Assembly (NCBI GenBank): GCA_030686995.1 | Contig: CM060696.1 | Coordinates: 7,918,487 to 7,982,486 of the forward strand | Source: Artemisia argyi | Lineage: Eukaryota; Streptophyta; Magnoliopsida; Asterales; Asteraceae | Length of the DNA stretch: 64,000 bases | Direction of reading: 5' to 3' | Shown here: piece by piece, positions 35,864 through 47,753 of the stretch | Position numbering within the stretch: the first letter of the stretch is position 1 | How the letters are laid out: every line of letters starts with the position of its first letter | Position numbers and translations under genes: made by a program | The notes under the pieces: model-generated | What the model was told of the DNA's origin: nothing | Database searches by the model: none | Seen by the model: the letters and a program-made list of their open reading frames with translations, nothing else

Positions 35864-35876
35864 TAGTGTGGGGGAT
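35864..35876 (+). other. Polypurine tract of the Athila element
   Basis: tagtgtgggggat ends directly at the TGATGAG start of the 3' LTR, the position required for plus-strand priming. Confidence 0.85.
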
Positions 35877-38800
35877 TGATGAGTGTGTAAATACTCATCA
35901 TTTTTACCAATTCTGAACTGCCAAAACATCCAAAAACACTCAATAATGAATCAAAATAGTGAAAATATCCCAGGAAAGTGTTTTACATGTTTTAAATGCA
36001 AAAATACCAAAAACAGATGAAAAACGCACAAAGTTTGCACAATTGGCAGTTTCAGTCCCTCAGGTTTCAAATATTGACAAAACTAGTCCCTGGAAGTTTA
36101 AAACGAAAGAAAAGTCAACCCAAGGCATGAAAAAGTCAAAAGTTATAAAAAATGATCCTTGGGTAAAAAGTTTGAGAAAATTACACATTTGGTCCCTCAA
36201 AATCCAAAATTGGCAAAACAGGTCCTTGGAGTTTTGGAAATTGACAGATTTGGTCCCTGGGAAATATTTTTGAAATGAAAAGTCAACAAAAGTCTTTGAA
36301 AAATAAAAAGTTGACAAGAATGGTCCTTGGTGATAAATTTGGTGAAATTACATAATCAGTCCCTGAAGTTTGGTAAATTGGCAAAAATAGTCCCCGGGTA
36401 TTTTAAAAGTGAAAAATATCAAACTTACCCTTGTACTATTCATGAATGATAAAAATGGCCCTTATGACAAACTTTGGAAATTTACACAACCTACCCTAAA
36501 TTTTACCCAAATTACATCCTTGGTCCTTGTAATTTCCTAAAGTTACTAAAACCAAATTACCCATTAAAATCCAAGTCTGATCCAGTACTAAACCTAAGCC
36601 CACACCAAGCCCAATTATAAACAAACCCGCCCAGTCCACCCCTGGTGTTGACCCGGTCAAACCACCAAAAACAAAACCACCCCCACCTTTCTCCTTCCCT
36701 CCCCCACAACTCAACTTGCAGGTCACCTCCAGCCACCACTCCTCTCCCACGTGTTCCACCACCCAAAACCCACACCCCTATACCTACCCTCACATCACAT
36801 TAAATGCACCACCCTCAATTGTCACTGTCTCAGAACCAATTTGCAAAAAAAAGTTTTCCCGCCAAATTACGTGACACCAAATTAGAAGGTTTCAGGCATC
36901 AACTTGTGATGGGATATGCTCAGAGAGACTCAAGGAACCCTAATTGGGAGCTATAAATAGGTGAAGAAGCACAAGGATGGAGGAGTTAGTTAATTTTATT
37001 TTTAGTATGTCGTGTAATTGTAATTTTTAATTTTAAGGTACACCCAAGCTCTTAAGCAGTGGTAACCTCCTTTTTTTTATTGTATTGTACTTCATTTCAG
37101 TTATAAATTTCAAGCTTCTCTTATTATTACATCGTATGCAATTTTAATTCTATTTCAATATCTTGTATTGCATCAATTGTTGTTTTAGTAGTTTGTATTG
37201 GACTCCTAGGTACATATAAGCTCCTAAGTAGCTTATTGAAGCTATTAGTAATAACTTAAAACAGTTTAGAAATAAAAAATTCAAAATACAAAAAAAAAGT
37301 CAACTAAAGTCAAAATCAAGTGTTCTTGGAATTCACAGCTGGAGCAAGGTGTAAAATGGAAGGCCTTGGGTTAGAATCCCATGGGGGATGTTAGGAAAGG
37401 TTCTTGGTTCTTGTTCTTAAGTTCTCAGTTGGAAATTAATTTGTAAGCTCAATCCTTCATTTTTGGCATCTCACTATTATACTATTGCTATCTGTTTTAA
37501 CTTGTTCTTGTGTATTCATTTGGTGGTATTTAGTCATAATCTAGCATAATATAGGTAAGTTGTTTGTTAAAATTAGTTGTAGTTTAAAATCTTGATTTCA
37601 TAGTGAAATTAGCATAGTTGTCATTTATATGATTCATACTGATATGGCTGATGTTTTGTGCTTCTATGGTCTTATAAAATAGTATTGTAAGCTTTTAAAT
37701 CAGTATTGGGATCTAAATCATCAACTTGTAGTGAAAATCACAAAAATCTGTTAGTATAAGGGGTGTTTGGATCAGCTTTGTTCCCTGAGTTTTAGTTAGT
37801 TTTATGCATTCAAATTACTTGGTACAACTCACATTAGGTTCCTGTAGGATGAAAAAGTCATAAGACTTTAGGTTATTTAGTTGAAAAGTCAAAATTACTC
37901 ATAACCTCCATTTGTAACCAACTGTTGAACAGTTGGGGTCCAAGATCACTCACATCCTCTCATGAGTTGTAGTCTTAACTTAATTCAGCCTCTAGGTATC
38001 ATATTACAGCTTATTCAATCAATTAGAATCATTAGAAATCCAAAAAAGTCAAAAACACAAGTTTTCATTTGAAAGTCAAAGTTCTTCATTTCAGGTTTTT
38101 GCAAAATTTCAAGGAATTAATTTGATTTTTGTAATTGGTTTCTAGGATTGTGACTTGTTTCTACTTGTTACCCACCAGCTCATCTTTATAGTCTCACAAT
38201 TTTCATATTTTTAGAAATTTTCTTGTGGACCCCACAGCCCTCAAAAGAGGACTGCAGGGCAACAAGCTACCCTGTGCAGCAGACCATCCACCCAACACCA
38301 CCACTTTGGTGGTGTTTTGTGACCACCTCAATGGACCCCAGACCCCATAGATAGGTTTTTCCAACCCCCCTCCTACCAGAGTCTCACCTTTGACCATTGG
38401 TTTGACCTTAGGACAAGTGGACCCCACCTGCAATTGCTCATCAAGTTTGTCCCATTTCTGAGCCATAAGTGCAAAGTGATAAGTGCTTATTTGCTTGTGT
38501 TTAGCTTATTTGAGCTTATTTCTTGTTATTTTCTGTTTGTTTAAGCTTGTTGAACTAATTGGCATCTGATTTCACCATTGTGGACCCCACCCAAGGCCAT
38601 TTGACCCAGATTGACCAAAGAGTCAACCAAAGTCAACTGTTTAAGACAAGGGGGTGTCACAGCTTATTTATAAGCTAATTTTAAAAAGTGTTTTCATTAA
38701 ATTTTGTCATTTTAAGGTGTTTAGTAGTTCTGTAAAAGAAAAAATCAAAAAAATCCAAGTTAAATTAAGTGATAGTTTCTATTTAATTCAAGTTAATTTT

Positions 38801-39894
38801 AATTTTCATTTTTATATTTTAATTAAGTCACTAGTGTTTTTATATTTTTATTAAATACCTTATATAGTAAAGTAATTTTAATAAATTTTTCAGATTTTTA
38901 TTTTGTCATTTAGTATTTATTAGATTTAATTTTAATTTTCTTTATTATTAATTAATATCAAATATTAAATAGCTTAATTAGTTTTTATAAAGTTAAATCT
39001 AGTTTTTATAATTTTCCTAGTTCTAATATAGTATAATAAGTTTTTAGAAATTAAATTTTGAGATTCTACTGTTCATTTTCTATTTTTCTTATTTTATTTG
39101 TTTAAAATAGACTTTAGTTAATTAAAAGGTAAATAATTAGTTGTTTAATCTTTAAACATAATTTTTAGAGTTTTTATAATTTTGTAGGATTCCAGTGATG
39201 GTTAAGTAATTTTATAAATTTTATCTTAATTTTCCAAGTTAATTTAGTATTAATATAAATTAAAAGTAGTTTAATTAGTTTAATTAAGTTAAATAGTTTT
39301 TAATTAATTACAAAACCACAAAAAGACAAAAATATTATTTTTAATTTTTTATACTTTCTTCAAGTTCTAATTTAGGTTTAGAAAATATTTTTATAAATTT
39401 TTAGTTTAATTTAAATCAATTGTCATTTTTAGTTTAATTAAATTAGACTTTAATTTAGATTTTAAATAGTTTAATTAATTAAATAATAGTTTAATATTAT
39501 TTTAATCACTTTTATAATTTCTTTTTCATTTTTAATTTTAAGTTTTGAAAAGTGTCAAAAGCACCCCCTGTAGTTTGATAAATTCCAAAAACCCACTTTT
39601 CCAGTCTGATACGTGATCTTAATTGAGAATTTGTGCATATATCTGATATCTAATTACTGTGAATATTATATCTGTTTGCCAATACCAAAATAACAGTAGC
39701 AATATCATTCCCACATCATCTGGCTACTGTCCTCAGTGCCACTTTCTCATAAACGATTTCCAAAGCACCATTTCAATCTCGCTGGGACTTTTACGACCCG
39801 GGGAAACACTATACTATCACCGGAGTATTGATTCTAGACTATCTTTGACTTCTTGACCTTGGTCAATAATAATTAGACGGTTTAGGCTCAATCA
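35877..39894 (+). repeat. 3' LTR of the Athila element
   Basis: 4018 bp, the same length as the 5' LTR. It differs from it at 36226, 36627, 36761, 36874 and 39607 by my reading. TATA box at 36952. Confidence 0.97.
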
Positions 39895-40077
39895 ATACTC
39901 CATAAAACAAATAAAACAAACTACACACACATATCTTGCAAATGTTTCGGTTGGGTGAGCAACCACAACTTTGAAATGGTTGCTTGGTGACGCGTCGCTT
40001 TGAGGTGAGCTAATGGGGCAACGCTTTACTTTTATAAGGTTGTGGTTGGGAGGCAACTCCCATTAGCATGAGTCTTA

Positions 40078-40355
40078 TGCATAAAAAGGTGTGTATATAC
40101 GAGTTTCGTGGTGTGGCTATAGTACAACCCATTAGTTAATAATTCACTATAAAAATCTGACATCACTACTTACCATCATCAGCTGGCATGTACATCGTCA
40201 TCAAATATAATTATTTATATTAAATTCATTTAGTCATTGACCTTGACTTAAACAGAGTTGGTCGCTGTACTGTATATATTTAGTAGAAAGCACGTTCATA
40301 TATAATCACACTAAGGCTTTTCAATCTACACCTTCTCACACATACATAACAATCG
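40078..40355 (+). other. Former promoter region of the second ankyrin gene
   Basis: Contains gacttaaacagagt and aaggcttttcaatct, also present in the same order upstream of the reverse ankyrin fragment (minus strand of 8200-8340). This supports a shared ancestral promoter. Confidence 0.5.
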
Positions 40356-40583
40356 ATGGATGAAGTATAAAGGTATTTCAATCAATCTTCCATTAAAATT
40401 ATTTATCATGCTTTGAAACAATATATATTAAGTTTTAATCAATTTGCATTTCTGTTGTATGTAATTGTGCAGATGAAGCAACCTGCAGGAGGAGTGCAAT
40501 TAGGCCCAATAGCAGAGGAGAAGCCCTTAACGAATCAGCAGCAGGGAATCCAAAACTTAGTTCCAACACAAGCACAAACTAAG
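40356..40583 (+). pseudogene. Ankyrin-repeat protein gene, exons 1-2, truncated
   Basis: Exon 1 (40356-40372) is atggatgaagtataaag before a GT. Compared with MAETK of the reverse copy it has changed length and now reads MDEV-stop, so the start is dead. Exon 2 follows a gcag acceptor at 40473 and reads MKQPAGGVQLGPIAEEKPL then TNQQQGIQNL, clearly the same leader as the reverse copy. It is cut at 40583 by the end of a MITE-like element, losing its donor. The likely third exon lies at 47754, more than 7 kb away, behind several insertions. Confidence 0.72.
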
Positions 40584-41257
40584 GGTGCTGGGAGTGGGTG
40601 CGTGAGCATGCGGTGCGGGGTGGCTTATCGCACGGGAGCACCGACGCCGCGACTTACATACCGCACGGGGAGGTGAAATGAGTGAGTATCTCACGCACGG
40701 GAAGAATTGAATTTGTGAACGTTGGAGGTGAGATTTGACGGTTGGGAAGGGACCAGAGGCCGGTTTTATTTTTGAAGTGCAGGTTTTATTTTTGAAGAAG
40801 ATGAAATCAAAAATGCCATTATTTGGAATATTGAAGCTTTTTAACAATGGTGGTGGAGGTAGAATTGTGGAAGACGCATAAAAGATTTTTTTTTTGTTTG
40901 TCTGGTTGTGTCACACCACACCACGTGGTGAGTAAAATGATTAATATCTTTTTTCAACCTTTTTCAACAATATAAACTATTGGCCCTTTACTTTTTCAAA
41001 AAAATTTCATTTTTTTTTCAAACTAAACTAATATTTTATAATGGAAGTCTCGTTTGCTAAAAATAAATAAATAAATAAATAAATAATAAAAAAAACGACT
41101 TGAAAATTTTAGTGAGTGAAGGGTGAGTGAAGTAGCGTCTCCAAAAAAGAAGTGAGTGAAGGGTGAGTGATGAAAAAAGTGAAGAATGATGTGGCGCAAG
41201 GGGATTGGTTGGGAGTGAGTGAAGGGAAGGATGTTGAGTGATGTACTCCCATCACCC
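40583..41257. mobile_element. MITE-like element with 13-bp terminal inverted repeats
   Basis: The left end GGGTGCTGGGAGT and the inverted right end GGGTGATGGGAGT match at 12 of 13 bases. The left end falls inside ankyrin exon 2. No target duplication is visible, so the family is uncertain. Confidence 0.5.
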
Positions 41258-42670
41258 AGAGCAAAGGATAAGTTGCCCACAAGTTAAATCTTAACTCATT
41301 GCCACGTCAGCGCCACCTCAGCTTTTACCTTTTAACCTTAACTCTTCACTTTCCACCCTGGTAACATAACTCACTAATAACTCACCATAACTCACTTTCA
41401 CCTCAATTATTTTCAATTTCAACCCCAAACTTTAACAAATACTTCATTTATTTAAAATCACAACATTAATTCGATCACATTACAATACGGAATTTAAAAC
41501 AAACAAACAAACAAACGCTAATAAAAAAAAATAATAAAAAACACAACATCACACAATTATTCATTCTTGAAAAGGAGGCAATCCTAATTTCTTGATGATT
41601 CGGTCCTTTTCCATATTAACCAACGCCACGTAGGTTGGATCCTTGCCGGTAGTGTCGAGCATCAAAAAATCTAACTCCTTCAACTTCTGTTGAATTTATT
41701 CTATTAAACTATCCTCTTATCTGTTGCCATAACGTATCCTTAGATTGGGAACGCCCGACCTTCGGATCCTCTGAACATGTCACCCAACACTCGGCAAGCA
41801 ATCTTTCCTCCCTTGGTGTCCAATGCCCGACCTTCAGTTTTTCAGCATCTTCTTCCTCGTCTTCTACAGGGTCTTTGGATTTTTTTTGCCTTTCGTTTAA
41901 TACGACTTTTTGGTTTTGGAGGAGAAGTAGGTGTTTCCGGAACTTCATTTGTTTCCGTTTGGAATTGTTGTGATTGTTGAGTGAATTGAAGATTTTGGAA
42001 ATTGAAATTTAGGGTGTTTTGTTGGCTTTCGTTCCAATATTGGAAAGCTTGATGTTGTGCGAAAACTTCTTGACTCGACATACCGAATTCGTTTGGGTTA
42101 CCCCAATTCGGATTTGACGACGAGCCCTCGTTTGGGTTATTCCAATTCGGATTTGAGGAAGAACCGGCGTATGGGTTATTCCACCCACCACCGAGAAGAT
42201 TGGTAAACGAGCCGTCGTTGTTGTTGTTGCCGCCGCCCGACATTTTTTTTTTTGCTAATAGAAGTGTATTGTAGATTATAAAGAGTATTGGAAGTGTGAA
42301 AAAATATTGTGTGGGTGAATAGGTATTTATAGTTGTAATAAAATGGGTTTGAAAAATTTGTTTGTTTGTTTATTATTATTTTTTTTAACCTTATAGCCGT
42401 TTGTAAACGGTAAGAAACTTAGGGGTCTAAATTGAAACTTTTTTCTTGAATCCAATGGTAATATAGCCGTTCGTCAAAGGGCGGATATATTTTATTTATT
42501 TATTTTTTATTATTATTTTTTTAATTTTTACAAACAATGCATGTTAACGCACGTTAATAGTTTGCCTTGGTCCTTTAACGCACCCAGTTAACGTGTAGGG
42601 CGGTAGGGTAACGTGGCTATTTTTGTTGCTGCATTAAGATTTAACGCAGGGGAAACCTTCCCTCTTCTCT
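41258..42670 (-). mobile_element. PIF/Harbinger deletion derivative
   Basis: Left agagcaaagg ... ttaaatctta (41258-41294) and the inverted right end agagaagagg ... ttaaatctta (42670 leftwards) form imperfect inverted repeats of about 35 bp. It carries a broken Myb/trihelix-like ORF of the kind that accompanies Harbinger transposases, but no DDE transposase. TTA follows on the right; the left target copy is not preserved. Confidence 0.6.
41571..42243 (-). pseudogene. Harbinger Myb/trihelix-like DNA-binding protein, internally deleted
   Basis: Such proteins help PIF/Harbinger transposase bind the element ends. The ATG is at 42243 (MSGGGNNNND). Next come Asn/Ser-rich repeats (SSSNPNWNNPNEG) and a Gln-rich stretch, then TSPPKPKSRIKRK. 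A frameshift near 41890 in a homopolymer separates this from the acidic EDEEEDAEKL and the start of the Myb-like fold, GHWTPREERLLAECWVTC ... SKDTLWQQIRG, which ends near 41709. The rest of the domain is deleted; the C-terminal end KDPTYVALVNMEKDRIIKKL then GLPPFQE stops at 41571. Confidence 0.75.
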
Positions 42671-43076
42671 TATGGCATCCAGGCCAATGTGGCATCGAAC
42701 AATACTGACATTTTGAGCGCACAATCCATTGTGGGTTGCCACCTCATCAATAGTTATTATACGAAGGAAGCTATTTTTTAATGATATTTATAAGAAGCAT
42801 CATTTCTCAACTTTCCATGTTCTATTTATTTATTTCATGGTGCATGCAAATTGTTGGGCCTATCAATAGTTAAAGATAAAAAAATATATGACGATACAAT
42901 ATATTATTAATGATGTTTTTAATACATTTTTATAAACCAGTTCAAATCTTAAAACTTGACAAATTTGACATTGTGGACATATATGCCTTTAAACTGGCTC
43001 CAATATGTTCACACAACTTTTTACTCCTTATTTTCTAAGCATGTACAATAAGTATTTTGGCTTGTAAATTTTCTGT
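42671..43076. other. Unassigned spacer
   Basis: No element ends or coding homology recognised. A short open stretch starting near 42680 has no known relatives. Confidence 0.4.
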
Positions 43077-43084
43077 GTTATAAG

Positions 43085-43937
43085 TAGGGGTGTTATATGG
43101 TCGGGTTATCGGGGTAGTCAGGTTTGTCGGGTCGGGTTGAGTCGGGTTTTGAGCTTTCAAAAAATGACCCGCAACCCGACCCGATAAGAAATCGGATTAT
43201 CGGGTTCGGGTGTATATCGGGTCGGGGTAGTCGGGTCGGGTTGTCGGGTTATAAAATAAATCCAACTCTACATCTAGTTTCGTCATATGTAAATGAAAAA
43301 CTGAGTTATCCTTAAGTATTTAAGAAAGTATAAACATCTTTTGATATTTTTTTATTTCATTATATCTCTACGTAAGGAGTGGTTGCAATCTTTTTGGTCA
43401 TTTTAACGTTTATAAGCCTTTGTATTCTGTTGTTGCTTCAACATCTTGCAACCTGTTATTTTTACATCATTGCATTATGTTCATATTATGTAATTTGAGA
43501 GATTAGTGGCTTGAGTAACTGAGGCACATTACACAACAATAAAAACCTAGCATATCTGCTGCCTAACTATTATATACGAGCAACGAAAGAATTAAAGATC
43601 CAAAGCATCACTGTGTATGCTTTTTTTGTTCAAGATTCAATTTGACAATCTGGTTTGTGGTTATAAACTCATCTATTTTTAGTCTCATGTAATGCAAAGA
43701 CTAATCGGCTTACAAGGTTTTGTTTAAAAAAGAAATAAATAGTATTTTCGGGTCTTATCAGGTTGACCCGATAACCCGATAATAAAAATAATTCAACCCT
43801 AACCCGACCCGATAATAATATCGGGTTATCGGGTTCGGGTCAAACAAACCCGACTAGTTTTATTAACCCGATTAACCCGACCCGATAAGACTTTATCGGG
43901 TTCGGGTCGGGTCAACCCGACCCTACTGACACCCCTA
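43085..43937. mobile_element. Non-autonomous hAT element, 853 bp
   Basis: The 8-bp target duplication gttataag is exact at 43077-43084 and 43938-43945, and both ends are TAGGGGTGT. The outer 150-200 bp on each side are dense in cgggtt/cgggtcggg motifs in opposite orientations, giving large inverted arrays. There is no transposase. Confidence 0.9.
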
Positions 43938-44041
43938 GTTATAAGTATTTATATTTATAAAACTCATGCTCTTATTCTTCTCCGTAGTCTCTAATAACAT
44001 ACACATCCAATATTAGGTCCCAAACACAGACACATACTTAA

Positions 44042-45672
44042 ATACTTAACTATACAATGGATAGTTCATCTTCTCAAATGTTTTCAGAAAGTTTCTGGTC
44101 TTCAAATAAATTTGCATAAGTCGAGCCTATACGGAGTTGGGATTCCTTACATTGATGTTCAAACCTTGGCCTCAATTACGGGTTGTCAAGCACAGAACCT
44201 TCCATTCATCTATTTGGGTCTCCCTATAGCAGCAAACATGTCTATAGTAGCGGCATGGAACCCCATCATTGACAAGTTTAAGCAGCGTTTCTCGAAGTGA
44301 AAGTCTAATATGCTATCGATTGGAGGGAGATCCACTCTTATTACATCGGTTCTCGGTTCGCTTGGTACATATTACTTGTCAATGTTTCCAATGCCAAATC
44401 AAATAGACAAGCAACTTGAATCGCTTCGATCCAATTTTTTCTGGGGTTCTCAGGACAATACGGTAAAGCACAAATGGATAGCTTGGAAATCTGTCCTAGC
44501 TTCTAAACAAAAAGGTGGGATCGGCATTGGTAGCTTGAAGGCTCTTAATCAATCTCTCCTTAAAAAATGGAGATGGCATTATGTTCATAATCGGAATGCT
44601 TTATGGGTAAAGCTTATTAATGTTATTCATGGTGCTTACAATGGAGGTTCGGGTTTCTTCTCCCATTTAAAACGTAAAGGCACCTGGTCTAAGATTGCTT
44701 CTTCAATCAATTCGTTACATTCTAATGGAGTCATTCCTCACCATACACTTACAAGGAAAGCCAATGATGGCAAGTCTACTGCTTTTTGGCATGACTTTTG
44801 GTTAGGCAATTTTTCGTTAAAAGTCAAATTTCCTCGTCTTTATCAAGCCGATCCTCACAAAAATTGCCTAGTACGCGATAAATGGATTAATGGTTGGGTA
44901 TGGAACTGGTCTCGAAGCATTACAAGAGGGATTATTCTCTATCAATTCAACGAGCTCTTGCATTTATTGGAGAGTGTTCACCTTTCGGACAATCCTGACG
45001 CATGGCATTGGGATCTTGCTAACTCGAAAATATTCACTGTTAAAGAGACCAGGTTATAAATTGATGATGCTTTGCTTCCTGATCATTTACCAGAAACTCG
45101 TTGGTGTAGATTCATTCCAAAGAAAGTTAACATTCTATCTTGGAGAGCTTTACGTGATCGTCTTCCGAACCGATGGAATCTCAGTAGGAAAGGAATCGAT
45201 ATTCCCTCTTTGTTATGCCCGGTTTGTTCTTCATTTCCTGAAACTAACTTTCATCTATGGGATTGCAATGTAGCCTCGGCTATATGGAAGTTTGTCTTCA
45301 AGTGGGTTGATATTCACCCTCCTAATATTCTTGATCTCAATGATCTCTTCAATTGGTTGGATGAATCGACGTCAATTAAATCCTCTTGCAAAACGATCCT
45401 GGATTCAATCTTTGGCACGGTTATCTGGGTGATTTGGTCATTCCGGAATGAAGTCATATTTGGAAAGAGATATCCTCGTAGTAGTGAATTAGTCGATAAA
45501 ATAATTCATTACTCGTTTTTGTGGTATTCAAATAGAAACAGGAAAGCATCAAAATGTTGGAACTACTGGATGCAAAATCCTTTGTTAGATTTTGCTTTGT
45601 AACTCTCTTATTTTGTAATCTTTTTCTAGCTCCTTGCTAGTCTTAATAAATTTTGCTGTTCCAAAAAAAAAT
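44042..45672 (+). mobile_element. 5'-truncated L1-type LINE
   Basis: An 18-bp target duplication, acacagacacatacttaa, lies at 44024-44041 and 45673-45690. The element ends with a short A tract (45663-45671). It holds only the last third of ORF2, as expected from incomplete reverse transcription. Confidence 0.93.
44084..45602 (+). pseudogene. LINE ORF2 C-terminal part (RT end and zf-RVT)
   Basis: The frame starts within the RT thumb (KVSGLQINLHKSSLYGVG, YLGLPIAANMS) and continues through SIGGRSTLITSVLGSL and FFWGSQDN to the zf-RVT-type end (WCRFIPKKVNILSWRALRDR, CPVCSSFPETNFHLWDC). It ends at 45602. In-frame stops are TGA 44298 (a Trp fits between the two Lys) and TAA 45057. Frame is otherwise kept. 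The catalytic FADD part is outside the truncated copy. Confidence 0.9.
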
Positions 45673-45838
45673 ACACAGACACATACTTAACCATATACAC
45701 AGACAAATACTTAACCATTAAAGCTAAACAAGAAACCTCAAAGATCATAATTTTTTCACGCTATTCAATCAAACATAACTATTGTCAAAAAGGGCCAACA
45801 TAATTTCAAACAAAATTGTCAAAAAAATGCAAGACTAA

Positions 45839-46222
45839 GGTCATGTTTGACAACACCCTTTTTTAAGTGTTTAAGAGTGGTAAGCGACAAGCGATAAGCG
45901 TTCCAGTCTTAAATGCTTGTTTGGCAACACTGCTGCTAGCGTTTAGCAACAACTCAAAAACTTGCAATCTTAATGCTTCCTAAAGAAGCTTTCCAATATA
46001 CCGCTAGCATTATACTTTCAATATTACCAATTTACCCTAAAAAAATAACATTCATTCATAAGTATATGCCCTTTTTCGTAATTTTACATTTTATAATTAC
46101 ATCTACAGCTACGTTATCAAACACGTTTTTTAAACAAGCAGCTAATGATTACTGTTACTGCTTACTGCTACATCTTACTGCTTATTGCTACTGCTTACTG
46201 CTACGTGTCGCCAAACATAGCC
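45839..46222. mobile_element. Tourist-like MITE, 384 bp
   Basis: Ends GGTCATGTTTGACAACAC and, inverted, GGCTATGTTTGGCGACAC. TAA target duplications flank it (45836-45838, 46223-46225). The right half has tandem tactgctta units. PIF/Harbinger group by target site. Confidence 0.8.
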
Positions 46223-46225
46223 TAA

Positions 46226-47389
46226 AAAATAAAAGAAACAATAAATAATGTATGAGTACTTGGGGGCATTTGGATATTTTAACTGACAGATTTCTACTTG
46301 AAGGTATTTTCTGATGATATCCATTTTTACTAGCTGCTATGCATTATACACCCTTTAATATGTTTAAAAAAATGGTTTCCTAGCTATGAAATGGGGCTCC
46401 AGATTTACCACTGGACGCTTGCTGAGAAATGATTTTGTTTAGTTTTGACTTTCGACCAATCTTCTTCGGTGGTACCATTGTGAATCGTGAAAATTGCTTG
46501 GGCCGATTGGTTTATAGATGGGTTTATGATTAGAATTTGAAGTAAGTTAGGATTTGAATGAGAAGATATTATATTTGAGTAATGTAAGAGACATCAATAG
46601 TTATGAAAATGAAAAATGTAAAATAAATGAGTTATTAGTCAAAGTTGAGAAGATAGGTGGTTGAGAAGGAATATCATGATATCGTGATAAAAAATAGTGA
46701 GAGCGATTTCAAAACCTGTATATGCCATTAAGAATGGTTGAGAGTAAATGTTCGTGTTTGAATAGTAAATCCAAAACCTATTTAATTTAAGAATTAAGAT
46801 TCTTTCAAGTTGAGTCAAACATGATTTATCATGTTTATCAATTATAAATAAGATAAATACATAAAAAATTTTCTTTTAGTAAAAATTATGAGCGCATTTT
46901 TCAATTCACTCTCACAATAAAAATCGACATGATCAATAATGTTTGACTCTAATTTAGAGAATCTTGATCCATAGCTTTACCAAATGCACGTTTTAAACAC
47001 AAACCCCAACCCACTAGTCCAAACCCTTATACCAAACGGGGACTAAATTTATTATAGTAGTTAGAGTTTATTGTTATAACATTCACTTTAACGCTATTAT
47101 TTAATGGGCCCTAAATGTATTATAGTAGTTAGAATTTATTATTATAACATAGGTTTTGCTAATCTTTGCCCACTGGGCAAACGATTGCTCGCAACTATTT
47201 AATGTGTAATCAACGTATTTTAGAGCATCCACTATAATTTAACATTTAAATTGTCACCTTATGCAATATTATTAATTTACAAACTTTTTCATATTATATA
47301 TAAACTATTTCCATTATAAATAAAACTTTTGTAGGTAATTTATAAAATTTTCACATGCAATGTCATTAATCTATAAACATCTTCAAATG
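46226..47389. other. Unassigned AT-rich DNA with a short direct repeat
   Basis: No coding homology. A block reading tattatagtagttaga and about 20 further bases occurs near 47052 and again near 47110. Confidence 0.5.
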
Positions 47390-47392
47390 TTA

Positions 47393-47591
47393 GGGGCGTT
47401 TGGTTAAACAAGGTAATGACTATGGGTATGGTAATTGGAATGGTTTTACAAACCCATCACACTTGGTGGGATTATAATACGTACTTTTGAATGTTTGATA
47501 CCCATATTCAGTACCAAACTCGCTAGCCAAACAAATACGATAAGAATGAAAGCCATTCCTTAATATCCATACTCTCAAACCAAACACCCCC
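47393..47591. mobile_element. Tourist-like MITE, 199 bp
   Basis: Ends GGGGCGTTTGGTT and, inverted, GGGGGTGTTTGGTT, with TTA target duplications at 47390-47392 and 47592-47594. Confidence 0.82.
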
Positions 47592-47753
47592 TTAGACCTT
47601 TCATGCCATTTAGACTTGTAATGCGTCCTTACTATGGTACACAAATTATCAAACTGTCTTCCTAATTTTTATTTATCAAACCAATGCAAATTAAGGTATT
47701 TGAATTAGCTTTATGCACTAGAATTGTTGCTTATTTTTGGATTTTTTTTTAAG

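Larger units (their letters stand above)
24206..39894 (+). mobile_element. Complete Athila-type Ty3/Gypsy retrotransposon, 15.7 kb
   Basis: Two 4018-bp LTRs (24206-28223 and 35877-39894) flank gag, protease, RT, RNase H and integrase in Gypsy order. The target duplication atact is exact at 24201-24205 and 39895-39899. The primer binding site and polypurine tract are in place. By eye the LTRs differ at five sites, all transitions, with no indels, so insertion is recent. One stop codon and one 1-bp deletion break the gag-pol frame. No envelope-like ORF is present in the 1.3 kb after integrase. Confidence 0.97.
24056..40074. mobile_element. PIF/Harbinger (Tourist-like) MITE split by the Athila element
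   Basis: The left end GACTAATGCTAATGG (24056) and the inverted right end GACTCATGCTAATGG (40074) form a terminal inverted repeat, with TTA target duplications at 24053-24055 and 40075-40077. Without the 15,689-bp Athila insertion and its atact duplication the MITE is 325 bp. It carries the phrase cagcgccacctcagc, also found in the Harbinger derivative near 41307. Confidence 0.85.

Noticed and set aside
40583..42670. One single Harbinger element across the whole interval
   Set aside because: Two different pairs of inverted ends are seen (40583/41257 and 41258/42670), so two adjacent elements fit better, though the shared border is unresolved.
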